From: Anaeramoeba flamelloides
Taxonomy: Eukaryota; Metamonada; Anaeramoebidae
Direction of reading: 5' to 3'
DNA: 64,000 nucleotides
Assembly (NCBI GenBank): GCA_027625915.1
Contig: JANTQA010000026.1
Location: 5,146,001 to 5,210,000, forward strand
Part shown: piece by piece, positions 56,301 to 64,000 of the stretch
Numbering within the stretch: position 1 is the first letter of the stretch
Layout: every line of letters starts with the position of its first letter
Position numbers and translations under genes: made by a program
Notes under the pieces: model-generated
Told to the model about the DNA's origin: nothing
The model's database searches: none
The model's input: only the letters and a program-made list of their open reading frames with translations

Positions 56301-56317
56301 TGAAGTATTCTTTTCAT
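53306..56317 (-). CDS. MKLN1: muskelin (discoidin, LisH/CTLH, kelch), 1003 aa
   Basis: Muskelin is a subunit of the CTLH/GID ubiquitin ligase that links to cytoskeletal and trafficking functions. The order fits: an N-terminal discoidin-like domain (NYTIENFSSFTPPHHPNNLQ; FLKIVPLESLEKTTNFSIYS, compare human '[20 protein letters not shown]'), LisH (about 253-285, LPYLRTNGYFEIFRELEKRY), CTLH (about 284-330, FQKLVLGGDWPFLES), and kelch repeats (MVIDSENRMIYIYGGI; ILGGIESYNNLP). The diagnostic C-terminus has LLYSKFLIRKQQ and LFSELINFFPKAMIPSQYDL (compare '[20 protein letters not shown]'). Human muskelin is about 735 residues; the excess is inserted low complexity: Lys-rich 100-175, Gln/Arg 400-435 and 519-560, Asp 580-597, Asn 805-830. 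Intronless, ATG at 56317. Antisense frames are shadows. Confidence 0.9.
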   Translation of the reverse strand: MKRILQKLNYTIENFSSFTPPHHPNNLQKTPNSYQDLWITKGISNEYAVFQLKHPQSLVCNATIISHSYKSKRQRLRSSVSRVRILGYLKKKRASKFYTTNDRPTKKKKKTNKKKLCDQPHKQTATKTKTLPQITTQKDEKKKNKKKLKMNLKKNQSFNPQANSIQKKKIKKFQNGRWVILYEGDLEKQKMPGKCFLRSPLTQEPINLTFLKIVPLESLEKTTNFSIYSVSFEGVANKESKQRKKIAKTKFKSQRAVNSILPYLRTNGYFEIFRELEKRYSHPKFENPIIGQLFQKLVLGGDWPFLESKFFTVVHSKGLFKEFLSKRPIIGDFEFLFNPDSQMKSRALQNRGSPSKTEKHQILLDSGNQILYLINTFNQSKKNESINIWKLELKKENFKQQEQQQEQQQNRIQKQNEIQNQKQKEREREREKENEKNNFQYCWDKVEPSGKFIPKLPSNYSSIFDPVQQQIWILAGFLPEHYPLFYVFDIRTSKWNFRYPQKASRLITMLFHNNRQRNLQQQQQQQQPRQGMRRIQQQRRQMRGRMQLSRRSMRTRMRSRNQNNSDTYRNENDYDRDNEDDDDDYGGGGDDDDDDDENGDNNNGYNESKNKPKQSKLLLEIIKDHKMVIDSENRMIYIYGGINNNFNYFGLYSFNMNDNEWKLIRDSDEKKKNDSSILKSRCYHGMVLLKKQYFLNQNSHSQFGCNEKNIPMELCNGDNFLIILGGIESYNNLPNDKIICYDISNDKVFPLLIHGDVPTRSINLSQSQLIQSTCEIVIQINVNYKSQLSIFSLTDKKWKYPKFVNLQNNNENGNNNNGNNNFNYNNGKINKKFNNLKNTNPQNRIRPDIIVHPKTGQIWVGFGYEHDLKKPPQDRFFNDLWKCNLKKSTGNDILLYSKFLIRKQQAIEMLNDPNVSQSQVFDFIRTRVQQVAPKPIFNVNNCNSNSLLLLPSKIVLEIIFGNNNNLNREQIKKKRIKLFSELINFFPKAMIPSQYDLEMILNN

Positions 56318-57912
56318 AAGCCTACAAAAAACAGCTTGACAAGAAATTGTGTTGAATTTATGTTTTTTTTTTTAGAAAAATTATTTTTATTTGGTGTTGA
56401 AAATATTAAGGATAAAAAATGGGGATCTTTTCCCAAAAAGAAATACCCAAACACAAAGATCCAATTCATTATATTCCTTTTTGAGTCCTCTCTTTAATTC
56501 CAATTTAAATCAAAAATTGAAAGTTATAAATTGTGAGAATTGTTACGACCTTTACATAACCTTTTTCCTTTTTTTTAACATTCCTACAAATTGGAAAATG
56601 ACTTTGGTTTCATTTCTACTTTTTTACATGCTCATAGGGTAGCCAAATAGAATTCACCATTAAGAATTAGCAAAAGAATTTTTGTTTTATTGATTACAAG
56701 ATTATTGACTCTTTTTTGTTTTTTTCCCAAATGTATGAGAAATAGTATTGATACAAGGAATCAGTTAAACCCAATCTACAAATTCCTTTATCAACTTTAG
56801 AGAGATTAGTTATCCCTTTTAAAGAGTGTCATTCTCTCCAATTAAAATTTTTAGTCAAAAGACTTGATCCTTTTTTGTTGGATTTTGGGATCAAATTAGA
56901 AAAATAAATATTGTAAAACAAATTTTTATTTTGAAGAAATCTCACTTTGAGCAATTTCTGATATTCTGTATGAACAAACAACATTGGACCTTCAGTCTTA
57001 TTTTAAAAATATATAAAAATATACCCAAATATTGAATCCTTGAATTTCTAAAAAAATTGATCCTTTCTTTTCAAGTACAATAATTTATTAAATACCTTGA
57101 AATTTAAAACATTAGTTAATATTCTTTTATAAATAATTAGCTTATACTTAACCAAAAAAATACTATGATTAAAACCAATTATTAGAGAATAATTCTTATT
57201 ATCTTTTTTTATAATTATTAATTCGAATTATTTATTGTTATTTGGAAATATTTATATAATCAGAAATAATAGTTAAAATATATTGATACTATTTATCTTT
57301 GGGCTATAAATAAATCACATAAATAATTAAGGTTTGGTTATTAATTAGTATTTTGAAATAATCAAATTAAAAAAGGAATTCTTTAGGTGTTTAGTTGAAT
57401 TATACTGGAATTAAAAATATATTTTGGGAGATTTTTTTTCTTGATTGTTTGACTGTTTTTCTCAGATTTTTTTGTTCAATAAAAAGAAACAATTGATTTG
57501 AAATCTGGTTTGAAGTAAAAAAATGATATTTTTTTTCAAGTTTAAAATAATTTATTATCATTTTTTTGGAAATTAAATTGATTTTTTTTTATGGGTTATT
57601 CAAAAAAAATCCAGTTGGTTATATTTTTAAAATATATTAGTATATATTCCTTGACAAAAAATAAGATTTCTTTCTTCGTTTAAAAAAACTATATATATTT
57701 TTAGAAATAATTCGGAAATAAACTATCTATCATAATAATTGGCCCATTAACAATCAAATTTTAACTAAAAATATTTTTAATAATTGAAGTTATCTATTAT
57801 AATATAAAAATTTGGATTTTAATATTCAATACTATACTCAAGAGATATTTATTTTTCGTCTAAAAATAAAAGAAAGAAAAATAAAAAAAACTGTTAAAAA
57901 AAATTGGGCCAT
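56318..57912. other. AT-rich gap upstream of muskelin
   Basis: No supported gene. The 56300-56640 frames have no motif. Confidence 0.4.
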
Positions 57913-58080
57913 TTATTTTGAAAGAAGCATTACATGAAAAATAGACAATTTAAAAAAGTAAAAAAAACCATTTATCGATTCTCCTTCCATTTGAATAACT
58001 AAATCTAATCTCTTTTTTATATTCCAAACCAAATCTTTCATTAATTCATCTGTTACTTCTTTTAAATTTTTCATTTTCAT
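57913..58080 (-). pseudogene. Tc1/mariner transposase C-terminal relic
   Basis: Reads LKEVTDELMKDLVWNIKKRL then DLVIQMEGESINGFFYF. This matches the last segment of Tc1-type transposases (Leu-x-x-Leu-Val-x-Ser-Met-x-x-Arg ... Val-Ile-x-x-x-Gly-x-x-x-x-Tyr) and resembles the end of the relic at 63305. The rest of the element is not recognisable. Confidence 0.45.
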
Positions 58081-58489
58081 TTTCCATTTTAACAAAACAC
58101 TTTTGAAAAAATAAAAAAGAGAAAAAATGATTTATTTGCAAACTTTTCATTGTGAGAGGAAAAACTTCAAAACGATACAAAAGCAATTCATTATTCAAAT
58201 GTAAGGTGGAACATTTATTATGAAATTTAGTTTATAATAAATTATCTACTTTTTGAAAAATGTCGATGGAAAATAGATCAGACTTTTAACAAAAATAATT
58301 CATTTGGTACAATAGTATTAAATTTAAGTTTAGTTATTTAAATCTCCAAAGTTTTCTTTGTATTTTTCAATTTCATCATGTGGCAATCTTTTTTTTTGGA
58401 TTTTCTATTAGATTTACTTGAATATTTTTTCATAAAGTTGTTTTCTCAAACTTTAAGGTTTGTAATCTGTGAAAATTGCAAAAAAAAAT

Positions 58490-58965
58490 ATCTTACACAG
58501 TTCGTGACGATTTAATGTTTTGTTCTTAACTGATCGATCTTTAACTTGGTATGGGTTTTAATAGTGGTTCAAAAGGCAAATTTTCACAATTTCTTTTAAA
58601 ATTATTCAGGAATCTGAATTGAAGAGTAAAAAGCTCAGAAGGTAAGTTATAAAATATGTGGAATGTGGGTTGTCAATAGAAATATTCATTTCTGTTTTAC
58701 TCAATTTCATTTAAAAAAAAAATAAAATATAAAAAGCTCCAAATAAAACAAGAACTAACAATGATCAAAAATTTCAATCAACAAACCTCAATTTTTTATA
58801 AATATAACTTACCGAAAAGTATTAGTTCTTCAATTTGGATTTTAGAATTAAACAAATAAATTGACAAACATATCCAAATTGAACCACTATTAAATATCAT
58901 ACTTAATTAAAGATAAATTAGCAAAGAACAAAAACAACAAGTAACCACACCCTTTATCAAGATTA
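58490..58965. mobile_element. inverted-repeat element family R5, short copy
   Basis: The left arm (about 58490-58650) and right arm (about 58803-58965) are inverted copies sharing tttaatagtggttcaa, ctgaattgaagagt-like and tttgttctt motifs. The same arms flank the LINE-containing region 12255-14185. The right terminus resembles that copy's (aacaagtaaccacacccttt versus aacaagtccccacaccc). Confidence 0.55.
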
Positions 58966-59085
58966 TCTTGATTCTAATTTGAGTGATTAATAACCCCAAT
59001 CAATAACGGTTTTGAAAAGGGAATTATTAGGTAAATTAAAGTACATTTAGATTCTACTTCCTTGTTAATATCAAGGAACAACAAA

Positions 59086-59098
59086 GGGGGGGGGGGGG
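59086..59098 (+). repeat. G13 homopolymer upstream of TAF7
   Basis: Thirteen consecutive G, about 240 bp before the TAF7 start, in otherwise very AT-rich DNA. Confidence 0.9.
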
Positions 59099-59337
59099 AG
59101 TTCATTAAAACAATACTCGTACCTTATTACCTTATTTCGTTCACTAGAAAAAATCACTTGATTTTTCTACATCTTTCAGACAACCTACAACCCTTTCAAC
59201 CCTTTATAAGGAGAAAAGTATTGCAAAAGCTAAAGGATTTTAAATAGTCAGGCTATATAATACATTTTCATCCCTGAAGATTCTTCATTTTTTAATCTTT
59301 TTATTCTATTCAACAATTCTTTTATTTCTCTTCAAAT

Positions 59338-60741
59338 ATGAATTTAGAAGATCAATTTATACTTCGGCTTCCACTCGAACAAGCAAAAAAGCTTCGAAGT
59401 AGGTTACGTGATTCTAATGATGAACTTAAAGATGTTGCACTTCATTTCCAGAATGGGAGATATGGTGGATTTAAAATGGGGCAATATGAAAAGCCCGTTT
59501 TAATCTGTGATCTCCCTTGCCTTGTGGAATCCCACAAAACATATAAAGGGACGAACTTGTTCAAGTCTTCCGATATCTCAAAAATCTTAATTGTGGAGCC
59601 AGGTGCAAAGGAATTGAATGATGTAATTAAAAAATCGAAAAACATGTCACGGTTGCCCAAGGCGTTTAGGCCAGAAGACGTCAGAAGGTTCACCTTAGAG
59701 GACGGGCTTACAATTGGTACCAAGGGCATTGTTAAAAAAAGGCAATCAAGAGCGAACAATTCTTTTAAAAAATATGATTTAGGCTTCCCAGAAGCAGTGA
59801 TTTTAAAATATAAAAACAAAACTAGCCCTAGCACATATAAGTCTATTCGTATTTTCGAAGAGGAACTCCCAGAACCAACTGAAAAAGAGAAAGAGATCGA
59901 GAGAGAAAAGGAAAAAGAAAAGCAAAAACAAAAAGAAATGGAAATTGAAAGAGAAAAGAAAGAGAAACAAAAAAAGAAACAAAAAGAAAGAGAACGAGAA
60001 AACAAAAGAGAAAAAGAAAGAGAAAAAAGAATGCAAATGCAAATTGAAAAGGAATATAGTCAAATAAAAAATCAACAAGAAAAGAATAATTTCAAAAACA
60101 AACCAACAAACAACCAACCCAAACCCAAAGCTAACAATTTCCAACAAAACAAACAAAGCCAAAAAGCACAATCACAAATGCAAATGCAAATGCAAATGCA
60201 AAAAGAAAATGCAAAACAACGATCACATTTACAAAAGGAAATCCTTGTTAACAAAATCTTTCCAAATAATGATGGTCAAAAAAAACAAACAATGACCACC
60301 AACCAAGTCAACAAACAACAGCAAACACAGCAGACAAATTCAACAACAGAAGAACAAAATTCTTTACAAATGAAAACCAACAATACCCAACAGCAAACCA
60401 ATCAAACACCAAAACAGACCAATCAAAATAGTCAAACCATAATAACAAACACTTTACCACAAACGGGAGAAACAAATAATACACAAAGTTTAATGAAAGA
60501 ACAAACCGAAACTTTTTCAACAACAGAAATCCAAAAAATGAAAACAGAACTTCAAGAATTGGAAAGCCAAATTACAGAATTTAATCGTTCAATGCAAGCG
60601 CTCCATCGAAAATTTGATAACACAAGTAATATTGTTTTAAAAAAACGTTACCAAAAAAAACTATTACAAGAACAAAAGAAATTACAATTTCTAATTCCAA
60701 AAAAGAACGATCTCGTAAAAAAATTATCTCCTTATAAATAA
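59338..60741 (+). CDS. TAF7: TAF7, TFIID subunit 7, 467 aa
   Basis: Component of the general transcription factor TFIID, where TAF7 pairs with TAF1. The conserved TAFII55 domain is residues 1-145: LEDQFILRLPLEQAKKLR (human 'LENQFILRLP'), ALHFQNGRYGGFKMGQYEKP, then ICDLPCLVESHKTYKGTNLF and KSSDISKILIV (human 'VDLPCVMESLKT ... YKTADICQMLVS'), and FTLEDGLTIGTKGIVKKRQS (human 'GITLPLKNVRKRRFRK'). A KE/KQ-rich then Gln/Asn-rich linker follows (180-400), and a C-terminal coiled coil (LQELESQITEFNRSMQALHR; VLKKRYQKKLLQEQKKLQFL) that resembles the end of human TAF7. Intronless, good ATG, stop TAA. The upstream plus frame at 59062-59247 has no ATG and is not considered a gene. Confidence 0.9.
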   Translation: MNLEDQFILRLPLEQAKKLRSRLRDSNDELKDVALHFQNGRYGGFKMGQYEKPVLICDLPCLVESHKTYKGTNLFKSSDISKILIVEPGAKELNDVIKKSKNMSRLPKAFRPEDVRRFTLEDGLTIGTKGIVKKRQSRANNSFKKYDLGFPEAVILKYKNKTSPSTYKSIRIFEEELPEPTEKEKEIEREKEKEKQKQKEMEIEREKKEKQKKKQKERERENKREKEREKRMQMQIEKEYSQIKNQQEKNNFKNKPTNNQPKPKANNFQQNKQSQKAQSQMQMQMQMQKENAKQRSHLQKEILVNKIFPNNDGQKKQTMTTNQVNKQQQTQQTNSTTEEQNSLQMKTNNTQQQTNQTPKQTNQNSQTIITNTLPQTGETNNTQSLMKEQTETFSTTEIQKMKTELQELESQITEFNRSMQALHRKFDNTSNIVLKKRYQKKLLQEQKKLQFLIPKKNDLVKKLSPYK

Positions 60742-60861
60742 ATACTGTTTTTTTTATTTGCCTATTTTTCTTTTTTTATTAATAAGAATATCAATATTCA
60801 CCAATAACTAATGAAAATTTTTTACAAACTTATTTATTTTTTTAGTGGCCTGAAAATAATT

Positions 60862-61665
60862 CTTGAATCTATCAAATATTCCCGAAAATACCCGAAAATC
60901 GAAAATACTCGAAATTTTTTTCATGATCTAAAAATCACTTTTTGGACAACTTCCAAGAGAAATTGGAGTACCAATACACTCAGTTTAACACTAAAATTGG
61001 AATTTGATGAAAAAATTTTTTTCTTGGTTGAAAATATACCATTCTAAAAAATGAAAATTTTTGGAATGGTACTCAACCCATTTCGTGTGAAAGGAATTTA
61101 TATCTTATAAGACTGCAACATTTATAATTATTTCGAAATGGTATTAACTAAATAAGAGAAAATGTTCTTAAATTGAAAATTTCTAATTGTTAATCATTAC
61201 CCATAATTTTGTAATATTAAATACAATCCAAATATAACAGAGTAATATCTAATCGTACAACACATACCCATATCCTACATAAGTATTAGCCACGCCAAAC
61301 TTTATTTAACTTTCCATTCAAGATAATAAATTGGTGATAACAAAAACATACAAACGGGCACCATACGATTCTAACCCAATAAATCTCATTACCAAACCCA
61401 AACATACCCTAATAAGTACCAACAATTAAACAAATAGACTCAAAAGGTACCAAAACCTCTTTAGAGTAGTTTAAAGTAGAAAATTCAAAAAAATATATTT
61501 ATCCTTAAAGTAAAATTGTTATTTTACCGTTAAACAGAGTATATTGGACCTATAGTATCTTAAAAGTTTCCCAAAAAGTGTTTTTTTGATCGTAAAAAAA
61601 TTTTCGAGTATTTGTAATTTTTCGGTATTTTCGGGAATATTTCAAACACCCATAATTCTTGACTT
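60862..61665. mobile_element. 800-bp element with about 150-bp TIRs
   Basis: The left arm (60862-61010) carries caaatattcccgaaaatacc, cactttttgg and ctcagtttaaca. The right arm (61495-61665) carries their complements in reverse order (ggtattttcgggaatattt, ccaaaaagtg, gttaaacagag). The centre (about 61011-61494) is C-richer than usual, with no frame of note. The frame at 60811-61047 is the left arm. Confidence 0.6.
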
Positions 61666-63075
61666 CTGTGAAAAAAAAGTGATCTAAAATAGAGAAATAT
61701 TTTTTTTTGAAATATTAAAAATTTAAATCAAACATTAGAGAAAAATAATCAATTTTATTAGTAAATTTTGAGGTTAATAAGAATATAGTAATTCTCAAGT
61801 TCTTTTAAAAAATTTTAGATTAGAAATTAAGGGTTGTTTCTGAAATTCATTATTTAAAAGATATAAATTGTCCTCAAAAAGTACTTTTAGTACTTTTTAC
61901 TACCATTTACTATTAAAAATCAAGTATTTGATTTTTAACACCGATCTGTTGAATTATCTTGACAAAATTAAAATCTAAATTAAATTTCTTACATATTACA
62001 CAATTTTAATCTTGATATGTGTTCTTGTTAAATTAAACAATTACTCAGATAATTGATACTTTTTTTCTAATGTTTGATTTTGATTTAAATTTTTGAATAT
62101 TTTAAAAAATTAATATCTTATTTTTTTGGGGGATCTGATTATTTCCAAAACACTAAATACATTAATTAATTGATTGATTGTTTGATTTTCTTTTAATTAA
62201 ATAAAAATTTCTATTTTTTTATTGAAGAACTTAGTAAGAATAAATATTATTTGTATTAAAAAAAAAAAATAGGGAATATATTATCTGATTGAATCAAAAA
62301 CCAATACTTCCAATTTATAAACCAGCAAAAACGATAAATGGTTTTATCATCACTAAATAACTTTTAAATGATAAATTAGAGTCTTTAATCATACAAACAA
62401 CTTAAATAAATAGATTTTCGGTAAAAATGATTTTTTCAAAATTATCATTTTTTTTTTTTGAGATTATTAATATATATATATATTCAAAATTGGGCTTTGA
62501 ACATTTATTTTTATAAAATAAATTTTTAGATATTTTTAAAATGTTTTATATTTATATTTATATTTAATATTCTTGTGATTGTTTGAATTATTTACAGAAT
62601 AAGAAATCCTTTTAATAATAAAAAAGTTCATAAAACTTTTAATTTTCTCGTTATTTGTCATCAATTTTTCTACATTTTTTTGAACTATCTAAATGAGATT
62701 TTTCTCATTTCTCATTTTCGATTTAAGATTAATAATTCATTTAAGAGTGTTTCATACAAGTACATAAATAGATTTGTTAGTCAATATCTATTACAATAAA
62801 AACATTATAAATTCGTTGAACAACCAAATCATAATTATTTAATAAATAAACACCATTTTCAAAATTGTTATTCACCTGAAATAATAATAATAAAAAAAAA
62901 CAATATCCTTTAGTATTGAAGAACAACTAATGACTAAATCTGATTTTTAATTCACTTTTAAGTCATTCTAAATATATAAAAACCGGATATTTTCAAAATT
63001 AAAAAAAAAAAACAATAAAACCAAAAACGAAAAAAAAAATGAGACACAATGTTTGAAATGAGCATTATAAACTCA
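61666..63075. other. AT-rich gap, no gene
   Basis: No supported frame or repeat beyond short A/T runs and tatata at 62469-62482. Confidence 0.45.
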
Positions 63076-63246
63076 ATTCCAAAAAATGGGACACAAAAAA
63101 AAATTACATTATTAAAAATATACTCCAAAATACATGATACTTGAACTTAAAAACAATAAAAGACCCGAAAATATTTAATTAATACTATTTATATATTTTA
63201 TAGTAAATTTAAAATTCAATTCGAAAAATAAAAAAAATAAAAAAAA

Positions 63247-63765
63247 GTGTGCCCCTATTTTTGGAACACGGTTACCAAAAAATCCATTTTTATTGAAAGA
63301 AAAATTAATAAAAACTATTAATAGATTCAGCTTGTCTTTTGATAACTAAATCTATCCTTTTAAATATAGAGTTTACTAATTATCTTAGGTTTCCCAACTC
63401 TGAGTATTTCCTACATTAGTGAAAATTTTAAAAATTCTTCTTCGTTATTTGGTTACAGTATTTCAGTTTAGTATCCATAAATTCCAAATTGGATTTAAAT
63501 CTTGTGGAATTGGGGATCAAGGGTCCAGAACATTACATCCCCGATTTAAGTAAGTTTGGGTTTTTTTTTTGAGGTATGTGGACAAGCTCCATCCTTTTGG
63601 AAAATCCATTTCAACTCACTATATTCTGAATTAGCGAGTTGAATTACATTTGATTTTTTTGATAATATCATTAATAATACATTCAGTATTCACACTTCCA
63701 TTAATAATAATAAGGTCTGTTTGAAGGCCATGTGCCCTAGCACACCATATCATGATTTTTTTTTA
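63247..63765 (-). pseudogene. Tc1/mariner transposase relic
   Basis: Minus-strand blocks in order: WCARAHGLQTDLIIINGSVN (compare the 'W-G-ai...-fidG-vN' block), WIFQKDGACPHTSKK (the catalytic 'FQQDnAPcHtS' block, with the Asp kept), PQDLNPIWNLW (compare 'SPDLNPIENLW'; the final catalytic acid position is Trp here), and LVNSIFKRIDLVIKRQAESI at the C-terminus. They fall in several frames with stops, so the gene is dead. Below the C-terminus the sequence gtgttccaaaaataggggca (ending at 63247) may be the element's end. The N-terminal part would lie beyond the window's edge. Confidence 0.7.
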
Positions 63766-64000
63766 AAAAAAATTTTCTCTCGATAAAAAAAGAATCTTTT
63801 TTCTTTTTGAGAAAAAAATTTTTTTTTTGTGATCAGAATGAAAACTTTTAAATTTCATTTTAAAGTGATTTTGAGATTTTCGAAAAGTTTTGAAAAAAAA
63901 AGAATCCAAAAAAAATTAAAACAATTATTGAAAATCAAAAATCAAAAAATAATGAAAAAAAATGATAAATAATTAACTTTAAAATTATTTACATTGATTG
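63766..64000. other. window end, possibly inside the Tc1-like element
   Basis: AT-rich, with no clear transposase N-terminal helix-turn-helix. Too short to judge. Confidence 0.3.

Noticed and set aside
59442-60523. Minus-strand frames up to 187 codons
   Set aside because: Antisense of TAF7 charged and Gln/Asn repeats.
1-64000. CRISPR arrays, bacterial operons or ribosome binding sites
   Set aside because: The sequence is eukaryotic nuclear DNA with introns; no regularly spaced identical repeats with unique spacers were seen.

Overview
The window is very AT-rich nuclear DNA from a eukaryotic protist. Genes are short islands separated by kilobases of homopolymer-rich sequence, proteins carry long Lys/Glu, Asn, Gln and Asp runs, and GT-AG introns are present. 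TAA, TAG and TGA all behave as stops. The gene set (Abi of the SCAR/WAVE complex, muskelin, TAF7, PP5, ITPK1, an Ulp/SENP protease, a PAS protein) fits a free-living amoeboid protist such as Anaeramoeba or an amoebozoan. I cannot fix the species from sequence alone.

Layout. 0-4.5 kb: two copies of a 0.53-kb terminal-inverted-repeat (TIR) element, then a minus-strand acidic protein with a C-terminal membrane anchor. 4551-9950: a 5.4-kb DNA transposon with matching ends and two divergent genes, a zinc-finger/Tnp2-family transposase (plus, decayed) and a small coiled-coil protein (minus). 12.3-14.2 kb: a LINE relic lying between inverted repeats. 15.7-17.5 kb: a two-exon PAS protein. 18-21 kb: MITE-like and foldback repeats. 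21.6-23.6 kb: ITPK1 (minus) and a poorly resolved plus-strand gene. 24.1-25.5 kb: a minus-strand LINE relic. 27.1-33.2 kb: PP5 (minus), whose second intron is 4.4 kb long and packed with repeats. 36.9-37.3 kb: a coding-type minisatellite (DELPD repeats). 37.5-40.6 kb: foldback elements, one reaching into the 3' part of the Abi gene (40.6-41.6 kb). 43.4-46.6 kb: a third LINE relic and two copies of a CAGT-ended MITE. 47.6-49.5 kb: Ulp/SENP-type protease. 50.4-51.4 kb: one MITE nested inside another, with a recognisable TA target duplication. 53.3-56.3 kb: muskelin. 57.9 kb and 63.3-63.8 kb: Tc1/mariner transposase relics. 59.3-60.7 kb: TAF7. 60.86-61.67 kb: a long-TIR element.

The host genes are unrelated housekeeping or regulatory functions (inositol phosphate signalling, protein dephosphorylation, actin regulation, SUMO processing, ubiquitin ligase, TFIID), with no operon-like logic. 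The most unusual parts are the two-gene transposon with non-CACTA ends, very short candidate introns (19 and 25 nt) in its second gene, and a dense set of TIR repeat families in which paralogous empty and filled sites can be compared inside the same window.
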